Assembly: GCF_019222765.1 (NCBI RefSeq) | Contig: NZ_CP078145.1 | Location: 4,588,001-4,652,000, forward strand | Direction: 5' to 3' | DNA from: Nocardia iowensis | GTDB taxonomy: Bacteria > Actinomycetota > Actinomycetes > Mycobacteriales > Mycobacteriaceae | DNA length: 64,000 bases | In this document: positions 19,857-28,264 of the stretch, in pieces | Numbering within the stretch: position 1 is the first letter of the stretch | Layout of the letters: every line of letters begins with the position of its first letter | Position numbers and translations under genes: made by a program | Notes under the pieces: generated by a model | What the model was told of the DNA's origin: nothing | Seen by the model: only the letters and a program-made list of their open reading frames with translations | The model's database searches: none

Positions 19857-20747
19857 GTGACTGGGCAGCGTGCGTTCCGTTTCGGTGTCAATATGGTGAC
19901 TGCCGACTCACGGCGCAATTGGCTCGAAAAGTGCCGCAGGGCCGAGGAACTCGGTTACGACGTGATCGGGGTGGCCGACCATCTGGGGTGTCCGGCGCCG
20001 TTTCCGTCGATGATCCTGGCCGCCGAGGCGACCGAACGGGTGCGGCTGAACACCTTTGTGCTGAATGCGCCGTTCTACAACCCGGTGCTGCTGGCCCGCG
20101 ATATCGCGGGCGCCGATCAACTCACCGACGGACGGGTGGAGATCGGGCTGGGCGCGGGCTATGTGCAGGCCGAATTCGAGGCCGCGGGAATCCCGTTCGA
20201 GAGCGGCGCCAACCGCGTCGCGCATCTGGAGCGCACGGTCGCCACGTTGCGCACCCTGTTCTCCGATCCGGAGTATCAGCCGCGCCCGGCGCAGCCCTCG
20301 GGGCCGCCGCTGCTGATCGCGGGCTGGGGTAACCGGATTCTGCGCCTGGCCGCCCAGCACGCCGACATCATCGCCTTCCCCGGCGCTTCGCCGACCGAGA
20401 ACGGCGGGCCGCTGCACCTGGCCGGGCTCGCCGAAGTGGGCGAGCGCGTCGACTACGTGCGCGGCCTGCTCGGCGACCGCCTCGCCGACGTCGAATTGAA
20501 CATCCTCATCCAGCGGGTGGTCCCGCCGGAGGAACGCACCGCCGTGCTCGAATTGTTCGGCCCGGCCCTGCCCGACGACGTCGCCGATCATCCCGAGGAC
20601 CTGCCCACCCTGCTCATCGGCACGCCGAAGGAGATGGCCGATCGCGTGCGCGATCACCGTGACCGCTACGGGTTCAGCTACATCACCGTGCTCGAACACA
20701 GCATGGAGGAGTTCGCGCCGGTCATCGAGCTGCTGCGCGGGCAGTGA
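19857..20747 (+). CDS. LLM-class F420-dependent oxidoreductase
   Basis: The product has 296 residues with the luciferase-like (beta-alpha)8 pattern: FRFGVNMVTADSRRNWLEKC, YDVIGVADHLGCPAPFPSMI, RVEIGLGAGYVQAEFEAAGI and PPLLIAGWGNRILRLAAQHA. It matches the actinobacterial group whose members use F420 rather than FMN. The start is a GTG. The substrate is unknown. Two more LLM genes lie in this window (36753 and 61709), which suits an F420-making organism. Confidence 0.88.
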   Translation: MTGQRAFRFGVNMVTADSRRNWLEKCRRAEELGYDVIGVADHLGCPAPFPSMILAAEATERVRLNTFVLNAPFYNPVLLARDIAGADQLTDGRVEIGLGAGYVQAEFEAAGIPFESGANRVAHLERTVATLRTLFSDPEYQPRPAQPSGPPLLIAGWGNRILRLAAQHADIIAFPGASPTENGGPLHLAGLAEVGERVDYVRGLLGDRLADVELNILIQRVVPPEERTAVLELFGPALPDDVADHPEDLPTLLIGTPKEMADRVRDHRDRYGFSYITVLEHSMEEFAPVIELLRGQ

Positions 20748-20765
20748 CGCCCGGCGCGGCCGCCG

Positions 20766-21173
20766 TCAGGGCAGTAGGTCGATGATGACTCGCGGGTCGA
20801 GCTGACGCAGCTTCTTGGGGCGTGAAGTCAGACAGGGCCAGTCCCGGGCGACGGCCTCGGCGGCGGCGTGACCGGCGGGCAGCAGCACCTCGGCGTCGGG
20901 GTTGCCCGCGAAGGCGGCGCCGAGCCGTTCGGCGGCGGCACGGTCCAGTGCGGTGATGACGGTGTGCGGAAGTTCCAGCAGCACCTCGAGCACGTCGAGC
21001 CGATCGTCGGGGATATGGGCGCGCGCCGCGGCCAGCGCGGTGGCGGGCACGACGATGGTGTTGCCCGCGCCCACCGTCGCCCAGACCACCGCTTGGGCGT
21101 AGTTGGCTTGATTGGCCCAGCTGACGACGGCGGCGGTGTCGAAGACGACACCGCCAAGGGCTGGGGTTCTCAC
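20766..21173 (-). CDS. PIN-like toxin component, catalytic residues degenerate
   Basis: The product has 135 residues and the PIN fold outline: GGVVFDTAAVVSWANQ (first acidic residue kept), a helical middle, and a C-terminal AAAEAVARDWPCLTSRP followed by LRQLDPRVIIDLLP. The second and third acidic positions of classical VapC (the Glu after the second strand and the Asp in helix 4) appear replaced, so nuclease activity is doubtful. It overlaps its ribbon-helix-helix partner by four bases. It could be an inactivated toxin or a divergent actinobacterial PIN subfamily. Confidence 0.65.
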   Translation of the reverse strand: MRTPALGGVVFDTAAVVSWANQANYAQAVVWATVGAGNTIVVPATALAAARAHIPDDRLDVLEVLLELPHTVITALDRAAAERLGAAFAGNPDAEVLLPAGHAAAEAVARDWPCLTSRPKKLRQLDPRVIIDLLP

Positions 21174-21457
21174 GCGGCGCCGGCGTGCGATCCGCCGGCA
21201 TCCTCCTCGGATAACGGCGGCAATCCCTGAATGGCGCGAGCTCGGTTGATCAGATCCAGCGGTGGCCGCCCGCCGAAGACTTCCTCGAGTTTGGCCAGCG
21301 ATTCGGCGGTGTTGAGCCGCGCCAGCACCGATTCGGCGACGAAGGCCGACAGCGATTCGATCCGCCCTTCCGCGCGCCAGTGTTCGAGGGTGGTGACCAG
21401 TTCCTCGGGCAGCGTGACGGTGACCTTGCGTGTCCGGTGCGCGCGCGACGGGGCCAT
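21170..21457 (-). CDS. Ribbon-helix-helix antitoxin-like protein
   Basis: The product has 95 residues. The N-terminal RKVTVTLPEELVTTLEHWRA followed by SLSAFVAESVLARLN is a ribbon-helix-helix DNA-binding domain. The C-terminal half (AKLEEVFGGRPPLDLINRA, then a flexible acidic end) is the part that would wrap the PIN protein. Its start lies 1 bp after the methyltransferase stop and its stop overlaps the PIN gene, so all three are one transcription unit. Confidence 0.8.
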   Translation of the reverse strand: MAPSRAHRTRKVTVTLPEELVTTLEHWRAEGRIESLSAFVAESVLARLNTAESLAKLEEVFGGRPPLDLINRARAIQGLPPLSEEDAGGSHAGAA

Positions 21458-21458
21458 C

Positions 21459-22079
21459 TCACGACTTTATCTCGGCCAGCCCGCGTCCGGCAGGGGGAGT
21501 CGCGGGCTTGTGCCAGAGCAGGGTGTAGCGCAGCAGCGCCCGGCGGCGCAGCCGGGCGCCGGGCAGGATCTCGGCGGCGGCGGCACGGATTTCGGGGTAG
21601 GTGTCCTCGGGGTCGCGCAGGTGGGCATCGGGGCCGCTGAGTTTCGGGCGGTGCAGTGTGTCGAAGGCCCAAATGCCCGGCAGCAGCGCCAGATACGGAA
21701 AGTCGGTGCGGATGTCGAACCGCCACAAGCCCACCACGGCGAGGGTGCCGCCGGGGGCGACGAGACGGTGCAGGGCTGTCAGGCCGTCCTTCAGCGGGAC
21801 GTGGTGCAGGCTCGCCACGGCGGTGACGAGGTCGAAAGTGCCTGGCAGATCGAGGAAGTCGGCCTGTTCGACGGTGACGTTCGTGGCCGGTGCCGCGGTG
21901 TCCAGGATGACGGGGTCGAGGTCGACGCCGTGGACGGTCAGGCCGCGGCGGCCGAATTTGCGGGCGAGAAGGCCGTCGCCGCAACCGATGTCGAGCACGG
22001 TGCGGGCGGAATCGGGCGCCTGCGCGAGCAGCCAGGGGTGGTAGTGGGTGTTGTGGTTCCAGTACGGGTCGTCACTCAC
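21459..22079 (-). CDS. SAM-dependent class I methyltransferase
   Basis: The product has 206 residues from a GTG at 22079. Motif I is RTVLDIGCGDGLLARKF, then GVDLDPVILD as motif Post I, TFDLVTAVASLHHVPLKDGL and LHRLVAPGGTLAVVGLWRF. It belongs to the small UbiE/COQ5-like group; the methyl acceptor is unknown. It is the first gene of the operon with the RHH and PIN genes and is divergent from the UvrA-like gene, sharing a 113-bp promoter region with a perfect Crp-type site. Confidence 0.88.
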   Translation of the reverse strand: MSDDPYWNHNTHYHPWLLAQAPDSARTVLDIGCGDGLLARKFGRRGLTVHGVDLDPVILDTAAPATNVTVEQADFLDLPGTFDLVTAVASLHHVPLKDGLTALHRLVAPGGTLAVVGLWRFDIRTDFPYLALLPGIWAFDTLHRPKLSGPDAHLRDPEDTYPEIRAAAAEILPGARLRRRALLRYTLLWHKPATPPAGRGLAEIKS

Positions 22080-22132
22080 CCCACGACAGTACGAGCGGGA
22101 GCAGAGATCCGCGTCGACGTCGTACGAATGTG

Positions 22133-22148
22133 TGTGATCTGCGTCACA
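22133..22148. promoter_or_regulatory. Perfect Crp/FNR-family consensus site
   Basis: TGTGA-TCTGCG-TCACA is an exact match to the palindrome bound by mycobacterial and corynebacterial Crp-type (cAMP) regulators. It lies 45 bp before the start of the UvrA-like gene and 54 bp before that of the methyltransferase, so it could serve either divergent promoter. Confidence 0.6.
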
Positions 22149-22192
22149 TTGCGCTGCGCGAAATGTCGGTATCGGATGGCATGGTGTTCGGT

Positions 22193-24475
22193 ATGTCTTC
22201 TGCCGCATCCGCTTTTCCCTCCGATGTCATCCGCGTCCTCGGAGCCAGCGAGCACAACCTGCGCAACGTGTCGCTGGAAATCCCCAAGAACAAGATCACC
22301 GTGTTCACCGGGGTGTCCGGTTCCGGCAAATCGTCGATCGTGTTCGACACCATCGCCGTGGAATCCCAACGTCAGCTGTATGCGACCTTCCCGGCGTTCA
22401 TCCTCAATTTCCTGCCGCGCTACGAACGCCCGCACGCCGAGGCGATGGAGAACCTGACCGCGCCGGTGATCATCGACCAGCAACCGGTCGGTGGCGGGCC
22501 ACGCTCGACCGTGGGCACGATGACCGACATCTTCTCCATGGTGCGCGCCATGTTCGCCCGATTCGGTTCGCCCTCGGCCGGTTTCGTCTACAACTACTCG
22601 TTCAACGTGCCGCAGGGCATGTGCCCGGACTGCGACGGACTCGGCATCGCCGTCCGCGCCGATCCGGATCGGCTGCTGGACCGGACCAAATCGCTCAACG
22701 AGGGTGCGATCCTGCTGCCCGGTTACGGCGTCGGCAGCGGCGACTGGCAGCTCTACGGCAATTCGGGCCGTTTCGATCCGGACAAGAAGCTCGCCGACTA
22801 CACCGACGAGGAGTTCGAGGATCTGCTGCACGGCACCGGCGGCAAGGTGGAGCTGACTTTCGCCAAAGGCACCTGGAAAGCCAACTACGAGGGCATCGCC
22901 ACCAAGTTCACCCGCACCCGGCTGCAACGCGACACCTCCACGCTCAGCGAGAAGACCCGTGAGCAGATCCGGCAGTTCCTCACCGAAGGGGTGTGCCCGA
23001 CCTGTCACGGTGCCCGGCTCAACGCCGCGGCACTGGCCACGAAGATCAACGGCCGCAATATCGCCGACTGGGCGGGGCTGCAGATCACCGATCTGATGGT
23101 GGTGCTCGACGAGATCAGCGACCCGGCCGCCATCGGCCTGGCCGCCGCGATCCGCACCTCGTTGCAGCGGGTGGCCGATATCGGGCTCGGATATCTGAGT
23201 CTGGATCGGCCGACCTCGACACTGTCCGGTGGTGAGGGCCAGCGGCTGAAGATGATCAAACATCTGTCGAGCACGTTGATCGGGATGACCTACATCTTCG
23301 ACGAGCCGAGCGTCGGGTTGCATCCGCGTGATGTGGGGCGGTTGAACAATCTGCTCGAGGCGTTGCGGGACAAGGGAAATACGGTGCTGGTGGTCGAGCA
23401 CGATCCCGACGTCATCCAGATCGCTGACCATATCGTTGATGTCGGGCCACGAGCCGGGCTGCACGGCGGGCAAATCGTGTTCCAGGGCAGCTTCACCGAA
23501 CTGCGCGCGGCCGACACCCCGACCGGGGCCGGACTGCGCAGGCCGTTCACGGTGAAGGACACCTTCCGCACGGCCACCGGTGAGTTGCTGATCGAGGATG
23601 CCGACGTGCACAACCTCAAGAACGTGACCGTCGCGATCCCGACCGGCATTCTGACCTCGATCACCGGGGTCGCCGGTTCCGGTAAGAGCAGTCTGATCCG
23701 GGATGTGTTCGTGGTCGAGCATCCCGAGGCGATCTTCGTCGACCAGTCCGCCATCGCCGCCTCCTCCCGCTCCACGCCGGCGACGTATCTGGGGTTGATG
23801 GATCCGATCCGCAAACTGTTCGCCAAAGCCACGGGCGAATCGCCGGGCCTGTTCAGTTTCAACTCCGCCGGTGCCTGCAAGCAGTGCGAGGGCCGTGGCG
23901 TGATCATCACCGAGATCGCCTACATGGACCCGGTGACCACCCACTGCGACGCCTGCGACGGCCGCCGCTTCTCCGAGGAGGTGCTGGCACTGACGTTGCG
24001 CGGCAAGTCGATCGCCGACGTGCTGGAGTTGACCGCCGAAGAGGCGCTGGTGTTCTTCCCGGAGAAGGCGCTGAACACCAAGTTGCGCACCATGAACGAG
24101 GTCGGCCTGGACTATCTGAGCCTCGGTCAGGCGATGAGCACCCTGTCCGGCGGTGAGCGGCAACGCATCAAACTGGCCACCCAGCTCGGCAACACCGGCA
24201 GCGTCTATGTCCTCGACGAACCGACCACCGGCCTGCACATGTCCGACGTGGACACTCTGCTCGCCCTGCTCGACGGTCTCGTCGAGCGCGGCAACACCGT
24301 GATCGTCATCGAACACAACCTCGACGTGGTCGCCCACTCCGACTGGGTGATCGACCTCGGCCCCGACGGCGGCAAGGCAGGCGGCGAAGTGGTCTTCACC
24401 GGCACCCCCGCCGCCCTACTCGACCACCCGACCTCCCTCACCGGCGAGTACTTGCGTAAGTACAAGGCGGCGTAG
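22193..24475 (+). CDS. UvrA-like ABC ATPase (short UvrA2 / drug-resistance type)
   Basis: The product has 760 residues, about 200 shorter than housekeeping UvrA. It has two complete ATPase halves: Walker A GVSGSGKSSIVFD and GVAGSGKSSLIRD; signatures TLSGGEGQRLKMIKHLSS and TLSGGERQRIKLATQ; Walker B YIFDEPSVGLHPRD and [14 protein letters not shown]. CxxC zinc pairs are at GMCPDCDG, CPTCHG, CKQCEG and CDACDG. The length suggests loss of part of the UvrB-binding and insertion regions. Such proteins occur beside antibiotic genes and can remove DNA-bound drugs (DrrC-like). ATG 22193 is chosen as the start; other ATGs upstream are possible. Confidence 0.88.
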   Translation: MSSAASAFPSDVIRVLGASEHNLRNVSLEIPKNKITVFTGVSGSGKSSIVFDTIAVESQRQLYATFPAFILNFLPRYERPHAEAMENLTAPVIIDQQPVGGGPRSTVGTMTDIFSMVRAMFARFGSPSAGFVYNYSFNVPQGMCPDCDGLGIAVRADPDRLLDRTKSLNEGAILLPGYGVGSGDWQLYGNSGRFDPDKKLADYTDEEFEDLLHGTGGKVELTFAKGTWKANYEGIATKFTRTRLQRDTSTLSEKTREQIRQFLTEGVCPTCHGARLNAAALATKINGRNIADWAGLQITDLMVVLDEISDPAAIGLAAAIRTSLQRVADIGLGYLSLDRPTSTLSGGEGQRLKMIKHLSSTLIGMTYIFDEPSVGLHPRDVGRLNNLLEALRDKGNTVLVVEHDPDVIQIADHIVDVGPRAGLHGGQIVFQGSFTELRAADTPTGAGLRRPFTVKDTFRTATGELLIEDADVHNLKNVTVAIPTGILTSITGVAGSGKSSLIRDVFVVEHPEAIFVDQSAIAASSRSTPATYLGLMDPIRKLFAKATGESPGLFSFNSAGACKQCEGRGVIITEIAYMDPVTTHCDACDGRRFSEEVLALTLRGKSIADVLELTAEEALVFFPEKALNTKLRTMNEVGLDYLSLGQAMSTLSGGERQRIKLATQLGNTGSVYVLDEPTTGLHMSDVDTLLALLDGLVERGNTVIVIEHNLDVVAHSDWVIDLGPDGGKAGGEVVFTGTPAALLDHPTSLTGEYLRKYKAA

Positions 24476-24580
24476 GGTTTCGGCGCTGGGCCGGGTCGGG
24501 AGCGGCCCGGTCTTCCCGCGCACGTTTTCGTCGGTGGTTCGGTGCGCGGCGGGTCAGGATGTGCGCGGTTGCGGGGTGGT

Positions 24581-25432
24581 TCAGGTGGGGGCGGTGAATT
24601 GTTGGGTGCCGGTGATGCGGAGTAGGTCGAGGGCGGTGGCGGCGGGGGTGCCGGGGGCGGCGGAGTAGACGACGACGGATTGGTCGGTGTCGGGGACCAG
24701 CAGGGTGTCGCATTCCAGGACCAGGACGCCGACTTCGGGGTGGTCGATGGTTTTGGTGGCGCTGCGCCATTGCGCGGAGGGACGTTCACGCCAGAGTTGT
24801 TCGAATTGGGGACTGCCGGAACGGAGTTCGGTGATGAGGCGGTCCAGGTCGGGGTCGGTGGGGTAGCGGGCCTTGGCGCTGCGGAGGGTGCCGACGCCGT
24901 ACGCGCCGACCGCTCGGAGTTCATCGGGGGTGAATCGCACCCGGCCGGGGTCGGTGCCGAGGAAGCATTGCCAGATGATGTTGCGTCGCTGCGGCGGCCA
25001 GGCGGAGAAGTCGCCGAGCAGCGCCGCCGCCATCGAATTCCACGCCAGCACATCAGCTTTCGCGGACATCACCAGCGCGGGCAGGTCCGCCATCCGGTCC
25101 AGCAGCCGCAACACGCTGGGCCGGACCACCTGGGCGATGCGGCCTGCCTGCGGTGGCGCCGATCCGGCTAGTTGGAACAGCAGGTCGCGGTCGTCGTCGG
25201 TCAACCGCAACGCTCGCGACAGTGCGCCGAGCACGGCGGTCGAGGGTCGCGGTCCACGGCCTTGCTCGAGCCGCACCACGTAGTCGACGCTTACTCCGGC
25301 GAGTTGGGCCACTTCTTCGCGGCGCAGTCCGGGCACCTGACGGCGCGAGCCCGCGGGCAGTCCGACATCGCGCGGCTGTATCCGGGTGCGTGCCTGCCTC
25401 AGCAGCGCCGCGAGTTCCGAGCGATCCATCAT
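24581..25432 (-). CDS. XRE-family helix-turn-helix regulator with MmyB-like ligand domain
   Basis: The product has 283 residues. The HTH is at about 10-75: ELAALLRQARTRIQ, VPGLRREEVAQLAGVSVDYV and LEQGRGPRPSTAVLGALSRA. The C-terminal MmyB-like domain, which binds fatty-acid-type ligands in family members, shows VMSAKADVLAWNSMAAALLG and FLGTDPGRVRFTPDEL. The start is one of two adjacent ATGs (25432 or 25429). It is divergent from an SDR gene; these pairs are frequent in actinobacteria, with the regulator controlling the reductase. Confidence 0.9.
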   Translation of the reverse strand: MMDRSELAALLRQARTRIQPRDVGLPAGSRRQVPGLRREEVAQLAGVSVDYVVRLEQGRGPRPSTAVLGALSRALRLTDDDRDLLFQLAGSAPPQAGRIAQVVRPSVLRLLDRMADLPALVMSAKADVLAWNSMAAALLGDFSAWPPQRRNIIWQCFLGTDPGRVRFTPDELRAVGAYGVGTLRSAKARYPTDPDLDRLITELRSGSPQFEQLWRERPSAQWRSATKTIDHPEVGVLVLECDTLLVPDTDQSVVVYSAAPGTPAATALDLLRITGTQQFTAPT

Positions 25433-25449
25433 TCGATCATCCCGCAGCC

Positions 25450-25478
25450 GGACCGGCCCGGGGTGGTACCACCGGTCC
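25450..25478. promoter_or_regulatory. Palindromes in the XRE / SDR divergent promoter
   Basis: GGTGGTACCACC (25462-25473) is a perfect 12-bp palindrome. GGACCGG (25450-25456) and CCGGTCC (25472-25478) form a second inverted pair around it. The site lies between the two start codons and is the likely XRE operator. Confidence 0.5.
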
Positions 25479-25529
25479 CAGGACAATGCGGCCCTGGTGG
25501 GGTGCCGGGCGCGGGCCGAGGCTGAGGGC

Positions 25530-26249
25530 ATGAACGCAACGACAACGGCTCTGGTGACCGGAGCGAACAAGGGGCTCGGCCGGGAGACGGTCCGCAGGCT
25601 CGGCGAGCTGGGCTGGCAGGTGTTCCTCGGCGCGCGCGACGCCGACCGCGGCAAGCAGGCGGCGGTCGAGCTCGCCGAGCAGGGGTTGAACGTCGAATTC
25701 GTCCAGCTCGACGTCACTTCCGTCGCATCGATCGCCGCGGCGGTCGAGCTGGTGCGCGAGCGCACCGCGCACCTGGACGTGCTCATCAACAACGCGGGGA
25801 TCTCCGGTGGGTTCCATCCGCCGGAGCAAACGCAAGCCGCCGACTTCCGTGCGGTCTTCGAAACCAATGTTTTCGCACCGGTCCAGGTGACCCACGCGTT
25901 CCTGCCGTTGCTGCGCGCCGCACCGCAACCGCGCATCGTGATGGTGTCGAGCGGAATGGGTTCGCTGGCCATCACCGCCGACCCGAACCGCCTCGAATCG
26001 ACCTTCCCGAACCTGCCCTACACCGCCTCGAAATCAGCCCTCAACATGATCACCTCCCAGTACTCCCGAGCCCTACCCGGAATCCAGATCAACGCCGCCG
26101 ACCCCGGTTACACCGCAACGGATTTCAACAACCACACGGGTCACCAAACCCTCACCGAAGGCACCGACGCCATCGTCCACCTGGCCACCCTCGACCCCGA
26201 CGGCCCCACCGGCGGCTACTTCGACCGCCGAGGCCCGATCCCATGGTGA
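25530..26249 (+). CDS. Short-chain dehydrogenase/reductase (carbonyl-reductase-like)
   Basis: The product has 239 residues. It has the Rossmann motif ALVTGANKGLGRETVRRL (TGxxxGxG), the NNAG motif VLINNAGISGG, the catalytic Ser in IVMVSSGMGSL and YTASKSALNMI with Tyr-x3-Lys. The arginine after the second strand (ARDADRGKQAA) suggests NADPH. It is divergent from the XRE regulator, its probable controller. A copy of the dispersed palindrome begins directly after the stop. Confidence 0.9.
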   Translation: MNATTTALVTGANKGLGRETVRRLGELGWQVFLGARDADRGKQAAVELAEQGLNVEFVQLDVTSVASIAAAVELVRERTAHLDVLINNAGISGGFHPPEQTQAADFRAVFETNVFAPVQVTHAFLPLLRAAPQPRIVMVSSGMGSLAITADPNRLESTFPNLPYTASKSALNMITSQYSRALPGIQINAADPGYTATDFNNHTGHQTLTEGTDAIVHLATLDPDGPTGGYFDRRGPIPW

Positions 26250-26252
26250 GGG

Positions 26253-26324
26253 CCTCATGATCAACGGGACGTGACGGAGGCTCCACTCGGGAAATGTCTC
26301 CGCGATGTCCCGTTGATCATGAGG
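26253..26324 (-). repeat. Dispersed palindromic repeat, copy 1 (reverse orientation)
   Basis: CCTCATGATCAACGGGAC (26253-26270) is perfectly inverted at 26307-26324 (18-bp arms, 36-bp core). Read on the minus strand the core contains ACATTTCCCGAGTGGAGCC, which lines up with ATTTCGCGAGTAG in the other copies. It fills the gap between two convergent SDR genes. Confidence 0.85.
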
Positions 26325-26325
26325 G

Positions 26326-27078
26326 TCAGCGGGCGCCGCCGTTGACGTAGAGGGTTTGGCCGCTGACGTAGGAGGCTTCGTCGCTGGCGAGGAAGGCGAT
26401 GACGGCGGCTACTTCGTCGGGTTGGCCGACGCGGCCGAGGGGGGTGCGTTCGGCGACGGATTTCTGGTGGTCCTCGGGGGTCAGGCCGACGCGGTCGGCG
26501 GTGGCGGCGGTCATCGCGGTGGCGATGTAGCCGGGGGCGACGGCGTTGACGTTGATGTTGTAGGGGCCGAGTTCGATGGCGAGGGTGGCGGTCAGGCCCT
26601 GGATGCCTGCCTTGGCGGCCGCATAGTTGGCCTGGCCGCGGTTGCCGAGGGCCGAGCGGCTCGACAGCGAGACGATCTTTCCGTAGCGCTGGGCCACCAT
26701 GTACTTCTGCGCGACCTGGGCGCAGTGGTAGGCGCCGGTCAGATTGACCGACAGCACGGCGTTCCAGTCGTCCTCGGAGAGCCGGAAGAACAGGTCGTCA
26801 CGGGTGATGCCCGCGTTGTTCACCAGGATCTGCGGGTCACCCAGATCGGTGGCGATCTGGTCGAATACGGTGTGGACGGAACCGCGGTCTGTGACGTCGC
26901 AGATGTAGCCGCGTGCCGTGCCGCCCGCCCGGGCGATTTGCTCGAGGGTGGCGTCGGGGGTGTTGCGGTCGAGCACCGCGACGGCGGCACCCTCGACCGC
27001 GAGCCGCAGCGCGGTGGCCGCGCCGATACCCTGCGCCGCACCCGTCACCACGGCAATCCTGTCGGTGAAACGGTCCAT
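26326..27078 (-). CDS. 3-oxoacyl-ACP-reductase-like SDR (FabG family)
   Basis: The product has 250 residues. It has IAVVTGAAQGIGAATALRLA, an aspartate after strand 2 (VLDRNTPDATLEQ), LVNNAGITRDDLFFRLSEDD, SLSSRSALGNRGQANYAAAK (Ser and Tyr-x3-Lys) and the typical FabG end VSGQTLYVNGGAR. It reduces 3-oxoacyl thioesters or a related ketone; the aspartate may favour NADH. It stands alone: its 3' end is shared with the repeat, and no acyl-carrier gene is near, so a housekeeping FabG role is unlikely. Confidence 0.88.
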   Translation of the reverse strand: MDRFTDRIAVVTGAAQGIGAATALRLAVEGAAVAVLDRNTPDATLEQIARAGGTARGYICDVTDRGSVHTVFDQIATDLGDPQILVNNAGITRDDLFFRLSEDDWNAVLSVNLTGAYHCAQVAQKYMVAQRYGKIVSLSSRSALGNRGQANYAAAKAGIQGLTATLAIELGPYNINVNAVAPGYIATAMTAATADRVGLTPEDHQKSVAERTPLGRVGQPDEVAAVIAFLASDEASYVSGQTLYVNGGAR

Positions 27079-27228
27079 TGGTTCGTTCTCCTCTCCGAAC
27101 GCGCCCGCTCCGGTCTCGACGCGGCCGACAAGCAATTGGTGTGCAGGCTAGCGACCACGAACCTAACCCGCCGAACCAGGGCGTGAGCCGCCCAACGCAT
27201 TTCGCCGCCGATCCCGCTGTCCCGGCGG

Positions 27229-27852
27229 CTATCCGGCGTCGGCGACCGGTCCGAGCTCGTCGGCGAGCCACTGCGGGAATTCGGTGAGGTCGGCGAGGAT
27301 CACGTCCGCACCCGCGGCGCGGAGTTCGTCGGCGTCGCACGGCCCGGTGGTGACGCCGACCGCGAGGACACCCGCCGTCCGCGCGCCGCGCATGTCGCCG
27401 ACGTGGTCACCGACGAAGATGTTCGCCCGCTCCTGCCGCAGCACGGTCGCCTTCCCCGCGGACCACAGATCGCCCGCGAGATGGTCGATCCGCCAACCGA
27501 GTTCGTCGATGTGCAACTGTGCCAGCGGCCCGTGCTTGCCGGTGACGACCAGCACCCGCCCGCCCCGCTGGTCGATCGCGGCCAGCGCCGCCGCAGCGCC
27601 CGGCATCGCCGGAATGCTCGACACGATCGTCGGATACAGCTCGCGATACCGAGCCACCAGCGCCGGAATGAGCTCCTGCGGCGCCCCCGACTCGGCAAGC
27701 AGAGTGGCCAGCGGCGGCCCGAGCCGATCAGCGAAGTCGGCGCCACGCACTGGCACATCGAATTCCGCCGCGAGAATGTCGATGGCCCGGCTGACCCCCG
27801 GTCGAGAGTCGATCAGCGTCATATCCAGGTCGAAGCCCACCGTCCAGGTCAC
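27229..27852 (-). CDS. HAD-family hydrolase (phosphoglycolate-phosphatase-like)
   Basis: The product has 207 residues. Motif I is GFDLDMTLIDSRPGV (DxDxT), motif II VLVVTGKHGPLAQL, the motif III lysine is in SAGKATVLRQE, and motif IV NIFVGDHVGDMRGARTAG carries the acidic pair. The helical cap after motif I fits a small-molecule phosphatase such as phosphoglycolate phosphatase. The exact substrate is unknown. It lies alone between two reverse or divergent neighbours. Confidence 0.88.
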   Translation of the reverse strand: MTWTVGFDLDMTLIDSRPGVSRAIDILAAEFDVPVRGADFADRLGPPLATLLAESGAPQELIPALVARYRELYPTIVSSIPAMPGAAAALAAIDQRGGRVLVVTGKHGPLAQLHIDELGWRIDHLAGDLWSAGKATVLRQERANIFVGDHVGDMRGARTAGVLAVGVTTGPCDADELRAAGADVILADLTEFPQWLADELGPVADAG

Positions 27853-27965
27853 CCCCCGACCCTATCCGCCGCCCCCGCCGCGACCAGCGAACCCCTCTCC
27901 TCGAGCAGGCACCTCGGCTGGCGATGTCAGCCGGTGTCGCACCATCGCCGGAACGCACGCTCTTC

Positions 27966-28025
27966 CATGATCAACGGGGGTGGCTGCGGCATTGTGCGAG
28001 AAGAGGCTCCGTCAGGTCCCGTTGG
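27966..28025 (+). repeat. Dispersed palindromic repeat, diverged copy
   Basis: CATGATCAACGGGG (27966-27979) opens the copy and GGTCCCGTTGG closes it. The core has TGGCTGCGGCATTGTGCGAG and AGGCTCCGTCA, matching the family order with several changes. It lies in the 412-bp divergent gap between the HAD and SRPBCC genes; the remainder of that gap shows nothing else I can name. Confidence 0.65.
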
Positions 28026-28264
28026 ACACGCGATGTCGGCGCTTCGGCGGGCTGAGCCGCCGCACCGGGCGGCGTTGCTGCGGTGACGAATGCGGCGAGC
28101 CATCGATCCTGCTGGCTACCAGTGCGGCACCGGACGCCGCTGGATGGGTAGCCAGGCAGTATTCGCGAGTGGAAATGCTTGGCGGGCAGTGGAGTTCATC
28201 GAGGGGCGAAGGTCGGCAGACTGCCCTAGGGTCGAGGCACAGGATCGGAGCGCTGGAGGGCACT

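Noticed and set aside
22076..24337. Long open frame (753 codons) on the minus strand opposite the UvrA-like gene
   Set aside because: It mirrors the codon bias of the real gene; it has no motif, no ribosome site, and the plus frame has all UvrA motifs.
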